Assembly (NCBI GenBank): GCA_023435565.1
Contig: JAEYRN010000014.1
Coordinates: 70,931 to 134,930 of the forward strand
Direction of reading: 5' to 3'
From: Bacillota bacterium
GTDB taxonomy: Bacteria; Bacillota; UBA4882; UBA8346
Length of the DNA stretch: 64,000 nucleotides
A program made the position numbers and the translations under genes. Positions 62,861 through 64,000 of the stretch are shown here, piece after piece. Below the pieces are notes generated by a model. The model saw only the letters and a list, made by a program, of their open reading frames with translations. It was not told where the DNA came from and made no database searches. How positions within the stretch are numbered: the first letter of the stretch is position 1; every line of letters starts with the position of its first letter.

Positions 62861-63555
62861 TCCTTTTCTCCCGTGAATTTATAGCCGACTCCCCAGACCG
62901 TTTTGATATAATCGTTATCCGGGCCGATTTTATTGCGAAGGTTTTTAATATGTACTGTGACCGTATTCAAGTCGCAATAATCGCTACCAACACCCCAGAT
63001 AGCATCATAAATCTGTTCCCGACTCAAGACCAAATTTTTATTTTCAATTAAATAGAGCAAGATTTGAAACTCTTTGGTCGATAGGTTGAGCTTCCGGCCG
63101 TTTTTAAATACTTCGTATTTATCTTTATGAATTGTAATATCATCAAAACCTAAAACGGTTTCATCTTTTATAGCTTTATTGTTCCTTTTCTCGCGCCGTA
63201 GATGAGCTTTGACCCTAGCGACCAATTCATTGACACTAAATGGTTTGGTGAGGTAATCATCGGCGCCGACTTCCAATCCAACCACTTTATCTATCTCCCG
63301 ACTCTTAGCGCTTAGTAGAATGATTGGTATCAAAATCTCATTCCTGACTCTCCGGCAGACCTCCAAACCATCCATTTCGGGCATCATCACATCTAAGATT
63401 ATTAATGAGACATCCGAACGGTCCAAATGCTCTAAAACTTGTTTTCCGTCATAAGCAGATAAAACTTCATAACCTTCATCTTCAAGGCTGTCGCCGATTA
63501 ACCTCACGATCTCCGGATCATCATCGGCCACTAATATTTTCAATGCAATACCCAA
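62857..63555 (-). CDS. OmpR-family response regulator
   Basis: 232-aa regulator with receiver (ILVADDDPE, IILDVMMPEMDG with the phospho-Asp, ILLSAKS, YLTKPFSVNELVARV) and OmpR winged helix (LSTKEFQILLYLIENKNLVLSREQI, ending VWGVGYKF). The annotated start is a TTG at 63555; a second in-frame TTG 4 codons later is possible. It is the first gene of a pair with the histidine kinase. Confidence 0.93.
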   Translation of the reverse strand: MGIALKILVADDDPEIVRLIGDSLEDEGYEVLSAYDGKQVLEHLDRSDVSLIILDVMMPEMDGLEVCRRVRNEILIPIILLSAKSREIDKVVGLEVGADDYLTKPFSVNELVARVKAHLRREKRNNKAIKDETVLGFDDITIHKDKYEVFKNGRKLNLSTKEFQILLYLIENKNLVLSREQIYDAIWGVGSDYCDLNTVTVHIKNLRNKIGPDNDYIKTVWGVGYKFTGEKE

Positions 63556-63746
63556 GCTCCATCTTCCCTTACAAATTAAAATGAAATATTTAAAATTCGA
63601 CCTTTACATTAACATATATGTTGCAATAATTTACTTATTATAAAAACAATTCTATTACTTATATTCGGTACATTATAATAGAAATCCTACTGTAAACTGT
63701 TGAGTAATATTTAAAGAAATAAAAAATAATAAATTCAGTACCTTCT
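63556..63746. other. Non-coding gap upstream of the response regulator
   Basis: AT-rich, no gene. Must contain the promoter of the two-component pair; no sharp -35/-10 pair could be chosen by eye. Confidence 0.4.
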
Positions 63747-63874
63747 TTATTTATCCAATATTAATTTCATTTTTGCAGCAGTATCTGTTTCCGGTAAGGG
63801 GACATGTACAAATAATCTCAAACCTGAATTATCGGGAACATCAAAACAACTGCTTTCAAAATCTAATTTTCCCG
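63747..63874 (-). pseudogene. 3' exon fragment of an interrupted gene
   Basis: Minus strand frame PGKLDFESSCFDVPDN...FVHVPLPETDTAAK to a TAA at 63747-63749. It starts exactly at the 3' end of the group II intron, so its 5' part lies beyond the right edge. The protein is unknown. If the intron splices, the gene may still work. Confidence 0.55.
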
Positions 63875-64000
63875 GTAGAGTAGAGAAAGGCACGGATGCC
63901 TTCCCCCCTCGTCAAACCGTACGTGCGGTTTTCCCGCATACGGCTTTCCAACAAACTTCATCTCAAGGCATTCGCAAGTTTCACCGAAGGTGCTTTTGCC
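63875..64000 (-). mobile_element. 3' end of a group II intron (domains V and VI)
   Basis: Minus strand: domain V AAAGCCGTATGCGGGAAAA with CCGCACGTACGGTTT (63914-63947), followed by domain VI GAGGGGGGAAGGCATCC with GTGCCTTTCTC and the 3' end CTACTCTAC. This is the standard 3' end of bacterial group II introns. Its RT gene and 5' part are outside the window. It continues off the right edge. Confidence 0.85.

Overview
The window looks like the chromosome of a low-to-moderate GC, probably anaerobic member of the Bacillota (Firmicutes). The signs are a T-box leader in front of homoserine dehydrogenase, AGGAGG-type ribosome binding sites with many TTG/GTG starts, a YjfB-type small protein, formate-tetrahydrofolate ligase, and an ECF biotin transporter behind a BirA-type operator. 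A GmhA-like heptose isomerase at the left edge could mean a diderm envelope or a heptose-containing surface glycan; this alone does not decide it. No rRNA, tRNA or CRISPR array was seen. Almost all genes in 1-20 kb and 33-64 kb lie on the minus strand.

Layout. 0-8 kb: a GmhA fragment, an unknown gene, and a complete Yej/Opp-type peptide importer (binding protein, two permeases, two ATPases) with a GNAT acetyltransferase gene lodged inside the operon. 8-20 kb: housekeeping metabolism (Nudix, T-box-hom, a long-form guaA, fhs) mixed with unknown membrane, coiled-coil and beta-propeller proteins. 20-25 kb: a 55-residue small protein, a PDZ-less M50 protease, two small conserved-looking proteins, and the biotin uptake operon bioY-ecfA-ecfT, which ends in an internally deleted bioB. 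This suggests biotin synthesis was lost and scavenging kept under BirA control. 25-31.5 kb: an AT-rich accessory stretch with an MNT/HEPN pair, a VapC pair with an unusual partner, lipoproteins, decayed genes and dispersed hairpin repeats. 31.6-33.2 kb: prfC, which looks richer in GC.

33-41 kb holds an ankyrin-repeat protein and a compact eukaryote-like signalling group: a soluble Ser/Thr kinase with TPRs, an FHA domain joined to an OmpR-type DNA-binding domain, a PPP-type phosphatase, and two zinc-ribbon proteins. A simple reading is that the kinase phosphorylates a partner (or the FHA regulator) to control transcription and the phosphatase resets it. 41.7-60.8 kb is a surface/secretion island: a 1.7k-residue multidomain exported protein, a discoidin/cadherin-like protein, three tandem 80-residue phage-tail-collar proteins, a receiver-like protein, a fused NarX-NarL sensor/regulator, duplicated DUF2442 genes flanking a C45-type lipoprotein, an IS1182-family element nested in an older inverted-repeat element, a beta-propeller lipoprotein and a MalT-like regulator. 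61-64 kb: a small exported protein, an OmpR/histidine-kinase pair whose kinase is frameshifted in a 9-base homopolymer, and at the right edge the 3' end of a group II intron that interrupts another gene.

The best candidates for something new are the kinase/FHA-wHTH/phosphatase group, the collar-discoidin-giant surface island with its fused regulator, and the unrecognised small proteins (20305-20472, 21498-21734, 34880-35005). All functions come from reading motifs by eye; no database search was run.
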